Source of the DNA: Botryotinia globosa | Lineage: Eukaryota; Ascomycota; Leotiomycetes; Helotiales; Sclerotiniaceae | Direction of reading: 5' to 3' | DNA: 64,000 bases | Assembly: GCA_014898425.1 (NCBI GenBank) | Contig: RCSZ01000006.1 | Coordinates: 1 to 64,000, forward strand | Part shown: one piece after another, positions 35,983-48,843 of the stretch | Numbering within the stretch: position 1 is the first letter of the stretch | How the letters are laid out: every line of letters starts with the position of its first letter | The notes under the pieces: generated by a model | Seen by the model: only the letters and a program-made list of their open reading frames with translations | Databases searched by the model: none | What the model was told of the DNA's origin: nothing | Translations under genes and position numbers: made by a program

Positions 35983-36752
35983 GTTGATTGTGGCGGGATT
36001 GTGGCAGGATTGTGGCAGGAGAGGAAACTCGATGAACTTGGGGTGAAGATCCTAACTTATTTGATGATAAGGTAAAATTAAATCAAAGATGGCAAAAGGC
36101 GAAAGGGAACAGGAGAGAAAGGTTATTTGGAGTTATCAAAGTCAAGTTTGAATGATGGTCGATGTCGTTTCCCGAGTTTCTTGTAAACTCAAAGTTCTTG
36201 GTGAATTCTAGAATTATCTTTTGCCTTCTGACGTCTTCTTCTTCTTCTTCTTGCAAGTTGTCTAATGTAGAGTGCGCTAATAAGTGATTTGATTCGCTAG
36301 CCCGGGAAGCTCCCTACATGCCAGGCTTATCATTGTGTCAACACACATTTCCAAGGTGTGTTCACATTCAGATGTACTCAAGTATCGCATTCCCGTCAAT
36401 TTATATCTCATATGAATACTCGTAAAGTCCAAAGTAGAATTGGAGTACCGGTACAAGGCTTCTAACTAGTCTCCATCTCTCCATCCCCCCCTCCTGTTAA
36501 GCGTTAACACAAGGCTGAAGCGGCCATCTCCGATTTGCGAGGCCAGCTTTATTCACTACTAGGTACTTGGGTGTTTCTTTCTCTACAATCAATTTCATCA
36601 ATATAATAATTGTCTTTGAATTGTTATTGCTTCATTCTCCTTCAATACCACCTCACTCAGCACATTTCCTTGATTGAGAATCCTTCAGACTTAATAGAGA
36701 TTCGTGTCACCCTCCATCTACCGTCCTCACTCATTCACACCATTTACAATCG
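35983..36752. promoter_or_regulatory. Divergent promoter region, GET3 and HIU hydrolase
   Basis: 770 bp between two divergent genes. It has GGCAGGATTGT duplications next to the GET3 start (35990-36015), a (CTT)n run at 36234-36252 and pyrimidine-rich leaders. No specific site was recognised. Confidence 0.5.
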
Positions 36753-37253
36753 ATGCCCCGCAACCCCACCTCTGAACATTTCAACGAACGTCTACAAGCC
36801 ATATCCTCCCAAATTACCCTTCATTCAACATCTACTTTGCACATAACAAAAATGGCAGAAAGGGATCCAATTACATGTCATGCTCTCGACACTACTACTG
36901 GTCGACCAGCTTCGGGAATCAATGTCTCTTTAACCTGCCTTTCCGAAGAGTCCACCATCTTTCGTGCGATAACAAATGCCGACGGTCGAATCGCTAATTG
37001 GCGTAATGAACAAGAGAATGTCACATCCAAGAAAGTCGGCGAATTGATTGTTGAAGGGGGAAAGATAAAAGGTCAAAATCTGCCAATGGGTTCTAGCATG
37101 TGGAAACTTCGATTTGAGACAGGCGCATATTATGGTTACGAAAACACTTTCTTCCCTTGCGTTGAACTCAACTTCGTAGTAAAGGAAGGAGAACATTTCC
37201 ACGTTCCGCTACTTTTGGGACCATACAGTTACACAACTTATCGGGGAAGCTAG
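36753..37253 (+). CDS. 5-hydroxyisourate hydrolase (transthyretin-like)
   Basis: Intronless ORF of 166 residues from the ATG at 36753. A second ATG at 36852 (MAERDPITCH) gives a 133-residue form of typical enzyme length. The protein hydrolyses 5-hydroxyisourate to OHCU, the step after urate oxidase. Hallmarks: ITCHALDTTTGRPASGINVS, then NADGRIANW, then FFPCVELNFVV, and the C-terminal HFHVPLLLGPYSYTTYRGS, whose His and YRGS tail form the active site. Residues 13-21, RLQAISSQI, resemble a PTS2 peroxisome signal. The first ATG has a weak context (T at -3), the second a strong one (A at -3, G at +4), so leaky scanning could make peroxisomal and cytosolic forms. Confidence 0.93.
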   Translation: MPRNPTSEHFNERLQAISSQITLHSTSTLHITKMAERDPITCHALDTTTGRPASGINVSLTCLSEESTIFRAITNADGRIANWRNEQENVTSKKVGELIVEGGKIKGQNLPMGSSMWKLRFETGAYYGYENTFFPCVELNFVVKEGEHFHVPLLLGPYSYTTYRGS

Positions 37254-37498
37254 TTTAGAGTCTTGTGCTGTTTATTTTCATGAATGAAGTTATTTCATGA
37301 TTCTGTTGAGGGAAAGAAATTATTACAAAGGGATACCATTATCAACCTTTCAAATATCCGAACTCCAAATTCATTAAACTCCTCGCTTGCTTGATCAAAT
37401 CCCATCCCATCCAGTTTTGTGTTGCGTTCTGCGTCCATCAAAATTTCTCCTTCCAGATTCTCAACTCCTGATACTTCTTTTTTTTATACCAATCTCCT

Positions 37499-38229
37499 CT
37501 AAACTTTGTGTAAGTTCAACTTTCTGAGTACGCCCTTCCTTCTGTCTCCCGGTCTATACCCTTGATCATCTCTATCCTCCATTTCCACAAATTCTTCTAC
37601 CGTCTTAGGTGGGTCGACCAGATCGTTTTGTTTCTCGACATCCTTTTCTATCGTCTTCATATCACCATGGACATGATTACCATTTGTGTATTCGTTGCTC
37701 TCGTATAAAGGTACGCTTAGATGCGATCCTTTATGTCTGCTATGAAGTCTCCTAATGGAAAGTCGTGAATGAGAACGATAAATGTCAACTTCTGTGGATT
37801 CGAGGGTTGCAAAGGGTGAGGTATCTGCTTCGGGGTGTGGAAGTGTTGTATTGCGATCTATCTTATTGTCAGCTTATTTCCTTGATCCTCGACAGATATG
37901 ATCCCGCTACGTAGGATCGAGAAGGAAAGAAGTAACAATAACATACCATGGCTCAAAGGCTCCGGAAATCCTGTATCCTTACCCAGAGAATTTCTCTCCA
38001 TCCCTAAAGGTTCTTGCATATTCGCATTCATACTCTCATTATCGAAGGTGTAATCGAAATCACCAAATACTTCTCGTCGCTTTCGGGATAGTCTATGACT
38101 GGATCGAACACTTAAGTTTAGGGTGCTGCTAGAGGAGGAATCTATTGAGTCGGATGTTGTAGAAGTTGAGGAAGTTGATGAGGATGGTCTTCGAAATGTT
38201 AGGACATTGTGCCAGAATGAACCCGTCAT
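37499..38229 (-). CDS. Hypothetical Ser-rich protein
   Basis: Two exons, 38229-37947 and 37857-37499, with an 89-nt GT/AG intron give 213 residues ending KGVLRKLNLHKV. The ATG at 38229 starts MTGSFWHNVLTFRRPSSSTS, followed by a Ser/Thr run and a basic stretch SHRLSRKRREVFGDFDYTFD. The C-terminal exon reads as a real protein (VDIYRSHSRLSIRRLHSRHK, then an acidic VEEFVEMEDRDDQGYRPGDR) with no stops in 118 codons after the join. No domain, signal peptide or membrane segment is seen. It is likely intrinsically disordered and perhaps nuclear or phosphorylated. The gene call rests on frame continuity across a plausible intron. The function is unknown. Confidence 0.62.
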
Positions 38230-38972
38230 TTTGATTGATTTGTATTCTCGTTTGAGAAGAACAAAACTGAAAGTATAGTAAAGAGATAGATAGGTACGGT
38301 CGAGGTAATAAAAGGATCTTCAATATGAGTGAGACAATTGCGAGAAGTAATATGTAAAATGGTTTTCGTGAAGTTCAACAGGTTGCTGACTCTATTCCTT
38401 CCTGTTTGGTGTGGGCTTGCAGTATGCAGAAACCTAGATATGCAATGGCTCAACTATGAATCCTGTTCTACCACACCGTATGCTGGAATAGTCGAGAGTT
38501 TTCACTTATTGGCTCTGGCTCTGGCTCTGGCTCACAGATGGATTCTCTTGACTGTTGGCTTGATTGATTGACTGATCGATTGATTGAGTGACTGTATGAA
38601 AGGGAATTCAATCCAAGCCCCCAAACACAACCGAAATAACAATTACAGATATTAAATCATTCACTGACAAATAAGCTCAGTTTAGTTTCTAGTTTCCGTT
38701 TCCATACTCGTACAGTAATAAGATCAGTAGGTATGAATGAGAATCTATGAGTACCAGGGAATATTATTATGAATGTCTCTCAGGTTGTCTTGATGGGCGC
38801 AGTGATTCAGAAGTGCATTAAAAAATGGAGAAATATTTAAACAGGGGGTCATGTTCCAAGATGTTGAATATCTGGGCAATGGGCAATGGGCAATGGGCAT
38901 ACAAAGTAAGCTTTTTAAGGGCTCGAGAAAGGGTAGGAACTGGCAAGGTTATTGGTTCTAATAAGTGTGTTT

Positions 38973-39004
<32 letters not shown>

Positions 39005-42000
39005 TATCTACATATGCCTATTCTGAGAAGATTCAATACCTCCCTCGACTACCCAGGTAAGATTTTCGAAGTTTTGAATGGTTGGGCTGATGGAAAAGGT
39101 CTTCATGACGTAAAAGTTGTCATCACGAGGATTGACGGTTGAAGTTCATTGGGGGAGGGGTTTTCGAGATGGTAAACGTATGCAATTGTAGGGCTAGGGT
39201 GCAATTGACTGACTACCTTGCGTATTAACTGCACATCTTATACGTAGACTCGTAGACTCGTAGACTCGTAGGATGTGTTACTTCGGTAGCTGGAGGTGAT
39301 ATGTAGATACTGGGCATCAAGATTTGTTAACACACTTCAAATCCAATTCTTTTAGGACGCCTTTCACAGCGACGAGGTTCCTTTTCTTGAATGATTAATT
39401 TTAAACATCATAAATTACCTTCCCTTCCACGCTACGATATTAAAGATCAAAAGAGGGTAAATCTCCTCCCTCGATAAATTGATTTTCATACTCAAGTAGA
39501 CTTCAGTGAAACCAAATCTCGTTACCATTCATGGATACCATGCTTCCATGCTTCCATGCTTCCATGCATATCGCTACGGCTGTATGGAGATTTGATTTCG
39601 GGAGCACGGCAAACCCATAGGTAAACGTCTACTCCGGGATAAGAGTGGCTGGCATTGATAGCATGGATAAGTATGCATTTACATCTGGGTTTCAGAGTAG
39701 CTAGTGACAGATCAATTCAATGTTGCGCATGGGATTGGTTGAATCAAGACAGAGGAAACGATCTCACATGGTATGTACTGTACGGAGTATATGGAGTAAT
39801 TACTTCGTACGGAGAAACGAAAAACTTCAGCTGCAAGAGAGTGGCTTGAATATGCTTGGTTCGTTGGCTGTTACGTGGTGTTGAATACTTTATATTTTGA
39901 TCGGAGAGGGGGCAACGGGGCTTATGATATACGGTTGTCTTACACGTCAAAGAATATTTGTTTTTTTTGGTCACGTTTTATGTTACAGTACCGGTATTCT
40001 AATTATATTCAATCTTTGTTCAGATGTGGGCAAGCCCCCAAACCCCCAGACCTCGCTGCGCTCGAGAGTTCAAACGTTGAATAAACATTAACAAAGGTAA
40101 GAAGGAGGTTCGGTTCTACGGCAAACCCACTGTCACTGCCGTGTTACCTAGGTATATGATGTTATGTACTTTGTATGCTGCGGGGTGAAAAGGAAAAATG
40201 GCAAACTCGGCACGGTCGTGGCAATTTGATTGTTGGCAAAGGAATGATTTACTGGTTGTGGCCAAGATCCAAGAAGTTGTTCAACAAGTGTGACTAAAAG
40301 GACAGAAATATATCATCGTATGATTCCCGTTGATTGATAAGATCATAGAAGAGAAGAAGAGAATCATTGTGCTTTTCTGCCACGGTACTTTGCCTCATCC
40401 CGGGTCCGAAGTTGAGACCTTGGAGCCCGACGGTCCCGAATAGGCAATTTTATCAGGATGGCGTGCTTTCTATTTATCCTCTCCCTCCCTCCTTTTTCCT
40501 TCATCCTTTAATTACCATAATTAAGATCAACAAACACGAATAGAATTTTGGTACTGATGATAATTTGTCTTGTCTCTTGACGCACCATGTCGACGATCTC
40601 TTCAAGGAATTACTTTTGTAACTCATCAAAACTTAACACAATCAAAGCTCGATATCTCAATGCTATCGATCCTAGGGCATGATACCTTATGTATATATAC
40701 TTGTAGCCTCCTTTTTTCCCTTCGTGGTAAATCTTGATGAAGTATCTTCTCATTCATGAAGTCATGATATACCAAAGTTTCCATCTATCAATCAAGATAA
40801 GACTTACTTGGAACGAGCATGAAGACTGGGTGACCAAGAATTTCAATTATGGGCATAGATATCGAGGCAAGATTTTGTATTCCAAGCACAGCAGGAAATG
40901 CAAAAAAACCGGAATGCTTGCTTTCTCTCTCCCTTCCTACCTGAAGTCTCGTGTCAACAACAAATGCCAGCAAATACCGCTCTGTTCACATTTCTTCGAG
41001 GTCCGAGACACACGGAAGTAATAAATCTCTCAAGGCAAACTTGGTAAAACAACAGATCGTCTCAAACGCGACAACAGGAAGATCCTTCTTTGGGATGAAA
41101 GTTTAATATTAGACTTAAGGTGCGCCAAGGTGGTCACTCTCGAAGGCGATCTTCACTTGTGCCATTTGTATTCATGAATGAGATTGAATTATACGGGTGT
41201 ATAAAGGAGAATTTCCCGCTTTCGCCAATATTCGAAAACTATTTCTTGTATTATTCATGTTCCTCCCACAAGCTTTTGAGTCGGTCTCGAAAAGTTGACG
41301 CACATTGTTGAATGGCACGAATTTGACCAAAGACTGTAAAGAGAGACATAAAATCGTTCCATCATGTTGGTGAAAGGTAATTTGGAACCGGGTGTGGGCT
41401 GGCGTTTATTAAAAGGGGCGGAAGTGAAGGTGAATGTCGCATGAAAATCATTCCAAAATTGCTGAATTCAATTGGTGCTTTAGTTATTAACGTTTCATTG
41501 GGAATATGTATCAATTGCTTGTAGATTTATTTGCATCTCCTTTTTGTCGGCTCCCAAATTTATACTTTCGTCGTGGATTTCCTGAACGCTTGAGGGGAGA
41601 TGGTGGGGGCAAGATTAGATGGAGATGGGGCGGGGCCATCAATCATAGCATAACAAATCTTGTTCGATGCCTGACGAAGAATTGTTGCCATAAATATTGC
41701 CCGCATATAACGAGACGTCGAGTGGTAATTTAAGTCAAGGGGTGCGAGATGCGAGGTGGTGCGTGGTAATGAGGGGAAAAGGAAGCCGACCTTAATGGGA
41801 GAAGTCGATGCTATCCCAAATTGGAATTACACTTCCGAACCCTTTCTCAAACTCGAGTCCAAAATACCTTCGGACGCGGCGATCATATAGTAGGTGTTGT
41901 GAAATGTGATAAAAAGACCTTGGAATAACTGTTGAACATAAGATGTCTTTATTCATTAATCAATTAACGACATGATGGTATATATACAAAGGTAAAAACT

Positions 42001-42162
42001 CTACCCAATCCTACCCACGCTATGCATTGCAAAAAACATTAATCATCAACCCATATAAAGGTGATATATACAAAATAAGAATAGCATCTAATCATACTCA
42101 TCCGAACACTACCCCCACGGTAAAATGCTCATATTTTCGTGGTGTCCCTCCATCACCCGAAC
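38230..42162. other. Long intergenic region, no supported gene
   Basis: About 3.9 kb. It contains small tandem arrays: CTGGCT (38511-38533), GGGCAAT (38876-38900), GTTCTAA (about 38973-39005), a CGTAGACT-type 9-mer (39246-39272) and CATGCTTC (39538-39570). ORFs such as 40734-41021 (plus) have no family features and poor start context, so I do not call them. The promoter of the gene at 42163-44126 is on the other side. Confidence 0.5.
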
Positions 42163-44126
42163 TTAATATTTGGGAGACTGATTTCCTGCTGGAAGTCCCT
42201 CATCATGCAAGACTCCACCTTGGCCAGCTTCATTGACTTTTTGAAGCTTACCATTTCTCGTCTCCAAATTCATAGCGTCGGTATTAATATCCGTACTCAA
42301 ATTTGCCATGGTAGCAGCATCGAAGGTGTATGCATGACTTCCAATAGGCTTAACTTCCAACAAATACATGGCATCAACTTCTTCTAAAGTTCTTCCGTTT
42401 GATTCAACTAGGAAGAAGAAAACGACAAAGAAAGCTGCAAGATTACATCCAGCGAAGACGTATCCATATGCATATTGAATATCGTTTGTGATAAATGGGG
42501 TGAAGAATGCAAGCATAAAGTTCCAAAACCAATTTGCTGAAGTAGCGAAAGCCATTGCAACAGCTCTGTATCGGTATGGGAACATTTCACCAATACATGC
42601 CCAAACAAGGGGTCCCCATGTACTGGCAAAAGCAACGATGAAGAGACAAGCGAATACAATCATGACAGTTCCAGCAGTTTTAGCTGTGGAACTTCCTTCT
42701 GGAGCGCCCTTGAACAAAAATTGTCCGACAGATGCAAAGATGAGGAAACACATAGCTTGCCATAGAGCAGCGATATATAAGGATTCGCGACGACGGAAGC
42801 GACGAGCCATATAGACACCGAAGAAAGTGGCTCCAACATTTACACCTCCAAGAATCATAGCAGTGACGTAAGAGTTTTTGATACCAACTCCAGTAAAGAT
42901 AGTAGTACCATAATAGAAAAAGTAATTGGCACCGGTGAGTTGTTGCAACATTTGTAATGCCATTGCGAGAGAAACTCTGTAAAGCATCCTTGGACCGGTG
43001 ACGGCTTCATACCATGGGTGGTTACCGGTGGATGCCATGCGAACCTTCTCGATTTCGGCGACCTCGATCTCAATCAATGGGTGACTTTCGTCGACGCCAT
43101 AGAAGCCAGCCATGGTGGTTCGAGCCTTTGTGCCATTGTTATGATTGAAGTCGTATCTGGGAGACTCTGGAAGGAAGAGGATTCCAACACCAAGGATAAT
43201 TGCCCAGATAAATCCAACGCCCATAGGAATTCTGTAGGATGCTGTGCTGCTATATTTTTCGGTTCCATAGTTGATACAATCTGCGGTGAAGATTCCGATA
43301 GTAATAAAGAGTTGATAACACCTGCGATTCAATTGATTAGCCACCGCGCTCCCCAATTCTTTGACACGAGATCAATTTTCTTAATATGGGGTATAATTAA
43401 AGATGAATACTCACGAGATGACGGCTCCTCTTACAGGGACGGGAGAAGCCTCAGCCATGTACATTGGTACAAGGACCGACAATCCACCAACTCCCAAACC
43501 TGCGCACCATCTTCCCATTGCAATTCCTACCCAATCGCCAGGACCAACGGCTATTTGTGCAACAACACCAACACAAAACATCATACACCAAGGTGGGATA
43601 CATGTTCTGCGTCCGAATTTATTGGCTAGAGGTCCAGCAATCAAACATCCGATCAAAGTACCGATGGATAACTGAGAATGATTAGTGCCATTGTTTGGAG
43701 TGGGAAAGTGACAAAGGGGGGGTGGGGGGGGTCTCAGAAAAAAAGAACGGAGAAAGAACATACCAAGCCAACGATTAATCCAGATCGCACATTCGTGAAA
43801 TAGTATCCAGTAGGGTATTTTGCCAAGTTCGTGGTTCTTTGACCAAATCTCTCTAGGAAAACATGCATCTCTAAGAATCCAGAAATTTGTCCAGTATCGT
43901 AACCAAAAATAAATCCACCCATTGCAACCAAGATGGTCATGAATATCGTGCGCAAAGTGATGGAAGGAACATGGAGATTTTCGTATTGATGAACACCCTT
44001 TTCGGAATTGGCATTGAAAGCCCTGGCTGCAGTTGAGGCTTCCATCGAGTTATTTCCTGAATTGACAACCGTTGATGGATGGCTGTTGTCGACACCGCCA
44101 TTGCGATTGCGACCAAAGCGAGCCAT
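42163..44126 (-). CDS. MFS hexose transporter (sugar porter family)
   Basis: Exons 44126-43764, 43671-43415 and 43321-42163 give 592 residues; introns are 92 and 93 nt with GT/AG ends. The joins restore GLIVGL|LSIGTLIGCL and GAVIS|CYQLFITIG. A hydrophilic N-tail of about 55 residues precedes TM1 (MTILVAMGGFIFGYDTGQIS). Sugar-porter signatures: GYDTGQISG in TM1, NKFGRR between TM2 and TM3, MGRWCAGLGVGGLSVLVPMY with EASP-VRG, LPESPRYDF after TM6, QQLTGANYFFYYG in TM7, RFRRRE, and WGPLVWACIGEMFPYRYRA. The C-tail of about 75 residues is polar. It imports hexoses by H+ symport, or senses glucose, at the plasma membrane. Similarity is closest to fungal HXT/RGT2-type proteins. The quinate permease type fits less well. 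Confidence 0.93.
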
Positions 44127-45095
44127 GATCACTGATGATTAACGAACACAACGTGAGATCGACTTTGCTAGAAGTTAAAGTGTATTCAAAAGTTGAAATG
44201 ATAGAAAAAACTGATCGAGGTAAGACTTGTGAAACGAAAGATGGATGAAGAGGAGGGGACGTTGTAAATATATCTTAATGTGACGTCTAGTCTAACCATG
44301 AGACTAGAACTGAATGGGCATCCGCTCGCTGCTCGGCCATGTTGTTCCTCGTGTCAGATAATGATGCTAGATTGAGATGAAAAAAATTACCAATTAGCAG
44401 AGTTTTGAGACGGGGGGGGGTAAGCCGAGTCTTCCTGACTCTTCACCTCCGGCGGTGATATTTCACTAACTTTTTGTGTTAATCCCAGGTCCGAAAGGTC
44501 ACAAGGAATTCATGACAGGGAATGATAAAGTGTAATAGTTGGAGTGATTTTGAAACTAGTCTCCATATGGAGTTTCTGGAGTCCCCAAGGATCCATAGAA
44601 GGTGGTCCATTATTCGAAAAACTTCTGGTTGATTTTTAAACTCCTAGTGAAATGGATGAATGGGCCAAGAAATGACGTCGTTTGTGATGGTTTGACCCTT
44701 TATTTTTTATTTTTACGAACGGCCCGGATATTTACCATTGAGCGGGTGCAATTCCATGAGGAAAATCCCCTGAAAGATCCATATATCTTCATGGAAACTC
44801 CAGTCAATTGGCGCGTGATTTGGTTTAAAAATCAAGTCGACACCCACAATGGCTGAGGGTATGGAGATATGGAGTTTTGAAAGTTTGAACGGTCCTTTTC
44901 TCGGTGACATTATCTCAACTTCTGGGTAGTTAAGTCTCTCTCTCCTATTGACGTGTCCAAGTCAAGTAATTCGATTGATCATCCACAGGAAGTAATTGAG
45001 ATCGTCTTTACCTTTTTCATACGGGGTATTGGGGACTCCATGGTTGGAGAAATTGGAGTGCAGCAATCGGGTTACACATGGAGATTTGGGGAATT

Positions 45096-45136
45096 TGGAG
45101 GAGCTGGAGGAGCTGGAGGAGCTGGAGGAGCTGGAG
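45096..45136. repeat. GAGGAGCTG 9-mer tandem array
   Basis: About four to five copies of a 9-bp unit; its Glu/Leu-coding frames are incidental. Confidence 0.85.
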
Positions 45137-45652
45137 TGGAGTGGACCTCCCGTCATACCAGGTAATTCGAGGAGGCGTTGCGGGTGTGGCGTCCGACTAC
45201 ATGGCATGACGGGATGGGAAGCTGGACCTCGGGATGCCCAGACGTTCGATAGGGCGATGGCCAAAGAATTAAACATTTGCGACATCATCGGATGAATCGA
45301 TAAAGCAGATTGGGAAAAAACCCCTTTCGAAACACGTTATTCATATAATTGAGATACTAGCCCAACGGTGAATGAGAAAAGGAAATAAAACAGTAGCCCT
45401 GATTACTACAATCAAAAAAAATCCTTTCTAGTGAGTTTCGCCATCTGGAAATTACTGGCTAATGTCATTTACTTCCAGGTTCGTGCCTACTACCTAGGGA
45501 CAGTACTACTTCGTACTGTACCCACCTACTTAAGTTATTAGTCGGTAGTCATGAATTTTGGAACGGAATCCGGAATGGCCGGATCGGATCGGAGATACGC
45601 GTGCTCGTATGTACGCAATCGGATATACTATGGCTTATTATTAACCCAATAA

Positions 45653-45720
45653 TTTTTATACTTTTTATACTTTTTATACTTTTTATACTTTTTATACTTT
45701 TTATACTTTTTATACTTTTT
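45653..45720. repeat. ACTTTTTAT 9-mer tandem array
   Basis: About seven perfect copies of a 9-bp A+T-rich unit in otherwise normal-composition DNA. Confidence 0.9.
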
Positions 45721-48700
45721 TCAAACGTGGGGAATCAAGAAAAATGGTTATTGTGGAGTGGCGAGGAGAAACTTTTCACCTTGGAACCGACGCACGTGAA
45801 GGAGGTGAGATAACGTCGTCATCATTAACCACGTACAGTATATATATGAACCGATATACAAATTATTAACCAACCAGGTATATCAGTTAGCCATGTTTGG
45901 AAGAATTATTTGCAGCTACATGAATGTTAACCAACCTTTTTTCCACGTTCAACAAAGGCAAGGCAATCTTCATCTTCACCCCTCGACCCGTGATATTCTG
46001 GGTAGCTCTCTTGCCATCTTTGTGGGAGGGAAACAAGTGAAACAAGTTGATCAATAAATTTAGTTTTGTCCTGAATCCCATGCTGATGTTAGTTTTTGTA
46101 TGTCTCTCTGTCAAACCAAACTTGGGGAGTTACAACCCAGGGAGTGACATTTATAACAACAAAAGTAGTGCTCTGGCTTGGCTTGATTCCTTTCATCAAA
46201 AGGTACTGGAAGCTCACTCACACTTGTGAGATGTAGACTTTACACCTTCGCCCAGTTTCATTTTCATTTTCGCTTTCATTTTCCCAGGAACCAATTTCGA
46301 GCATCGATAAGTATCTCCCAATCTACAGGATATACAGGATATACAGAGTACGAGATTCTCAACGACTCCCCTCATCTTATGCGCCATCATCCAGATAGAT
46401 AGAGAAGCTCTCAGGAGAAACTTCTCAACTATGTGAATGTGCCTCGAAATATCGATAAGACTGGAAGCCAAGGTGGAAGTATTTTATGAACACGCAGTAA
46501 ATGATCCTTCCACCAGTTCCACCGCTCAGGTGACATAAATCTTGAGATGAGAAAGGAAAAGACTTGAAATCGTCTGTCCGCACCGAAGGAAGACGTCCTG
46601 TCGATGTTTTGATTTAATTGAATACCTAGGTGAAGAGGCAAAACTCTAAATATATTTTTCCGTTGGATGGGGTATAGTTGATGATGTTTGGGATAGATAA
46701 AAACAATTCACCCTCGAGACTTTCCAAAGTTCTTTGTCAGTTGAGTAACGAGGCCCTTTTCCGAGAGTACTAACCACATAAATTTATCATCCACAAAACC
46801 GTTCCACCAGTTCCATTATTTGAGATTTCGACTACGCGCGTGTGTCGATATCCACCAAACAAATCCATTCGTATGAAGATGCCCATACATCTCCATAGAG
46901 TGATGAAGAAGATTACTGTAATTTGAAACTCGTATGAAAATCTACCAGGTATTCAGGCAAAATGTATGGATAAATCCTTCGTTTAAAGTCTTCTCCAAAG
47001 TACATATTTCTACAATGTTTTTATATGGGTGTAACGTACCACCAAAACGTGAAATCTATATCTTCCGCCGCTGACCTGCATATGGAGATGTTATTCTAGA
47101 ACTCGTCGAATTCAATCTAATTGTCATTTTCATTCAATGTATCACCACCTTCTAGGACTACCAAGTCTTTTGTCGATGTCAAGGATCTAAAAAGCTTGGT
47201 GTTGTCGAACTTGACTACAGAGTAGTAATCTTATTCTCTACTAACTTCTAAGTAGGTACAGACGGTCGGAATTGTAGGTCTATTGATCTAGGTAAGCAAG
47301 TCCAAGACGGGACATGAGGATATCGACATACAGGCATAATCTACCTATGTAACTGCAAGTATGTGAATTACACGAAGAAAAGTACGTATCTAATGCCTCG
47401 GTATGAGTAGTCTAAGTCTCATATGTACCGTCTCCCCTCTCAAAAATGATACTTTTGATCAATCCATGCGTCCTCATAGAAACAAACAAGCAATATATTG
47501 AATGGGAAGTGCTCGGGGATTAATTTGTTGAATCCTTTGCCATAACTATAAAAAACGCAATATCCATCTATTTTCTTACCTATCGAGATTATCATTGGCG
47601 GAAGATTATTACCCCCTGGCTACCGACCAATTTTACCTCCACTTCTCCAAATTCCCCATCTTTTGGCATTCCCCTTAGTATTTCCCCCCAGTTCAACATC
47701 ACATCTAAACCTATCGCCCTCAAATTTATATGCAGGGTCGCAAGGTTCCTTTCAAACATAGCTGCTTTGTCGGTGGAACAATCTTCACCGAGAGTGAGTT
47801 TGTTATCTTTTCTATTTTTCCATACCCGTTGTCATTCAATCCAAGGACGAGCTCTCTTTCTCCTTTTCCACATTGAACGAACTTGGCATGAGATTGCATG
47901 AGAATGGCTTGAATCTTACTCGCTACTCGATGGATCAAGGAAAAACACACACCACTACCAACACCAGGAGGGCAAACTCGATCTAAAGAACAAGAGATTG
48001 ATAGAGAGAGGAGACGGTATCAACACACACAAGTGAACGAAAGCGATCGCCCGCCCTATCGAGCCTATCTCTAAAATCCTATCAAGATCATAACTCCGTC
48101 TACCATTCTTCATCCTCCGTTGCATGAACTTCTTCCAATAGTTCATCACTTCAATCAGTCTTCTTTCTGAACCACCCCCCCCTTCATCCCCCTTCCAAAA
48201 CTTAATCGAAACCCCTCCGGCAAAATTTCGATAGCCTCTCGAATATTTTCTAGCAAGCCAACGAGCTCCCAATAAGTAATCGCAATCACACCACATTACA
48301 CCACGCCCCAATTCAATATTGTATTGCAGTACAGTGCATGGAAATATCCGATATCCAATTTACCTCCCATACCTTTTTCTCTCAAAGTTGGCCCAGAGTT
48401 CTACATTCTCCTTCAACTCGGATGTCTATCACTGTCACTCCCGCACTTTTATTTATAAATCACGGGCTGCCATGTAGTACAGAGAAATTTAGTGTGAAAT
48501 CGATTTGATCCGAACCTTAAGATTATTGGACTTATACATACCTACAAAGGTACATACGTTGATATCGCAAACAAGATATTGATTCCACTTTCAAACTTCA
48601 ACTATCGCCAACCCCGAACTTAATACTCGAAGCTGCCATTCATATTGCGCTGTCGATAGTACCTCATTAATATTTTCCCGCCAGAAATACTTTAAGCCTG

Positions 48701-48843
48701 TTTACCCAGGTACAACACCATCCTCTTCACACCTAACAACCGGCAAAATTCTTCGTCGAGAAGCTTTCGTCCGAAATTCTGAAGCTCATCAAGGACTTCC
48801 TCAAAAATTCTCCAATCTGTCAATTATAAATTCCAGCGAATCT

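Larger units (their letters stand above)
44127..48843. other. Long intergenic region, no supported gene
   Basis: About 4.7 kb between divergent genes. It contains the arrays at 45096-45136 and 45653-45720, a G-run (44411-44421) and pyrimidine-rich stretches at 48170-48190. The minus frame 47955-48311 is open, starts at TTG and has no recognisable family; left uncalled. The last 400 bp include the leader of the gene at 48844. Confidence 0.5.

Noticed and set aside
42163..44126. Quinate permease (QutD type) as the partner of the quinate-repressor-like gene
   Set aside because: TM1 GYDTGQISG and the TM7 and TM10 motifs are those of hexose transporters, and 4.7 kb separates the genes.
47955..48311. 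118-codon minus-strand open frame before the quinate-repressor-like gene
   Set aside because: It begins at TTG, has no recognisable domain or splice partners, and lies in the probable promoter region.
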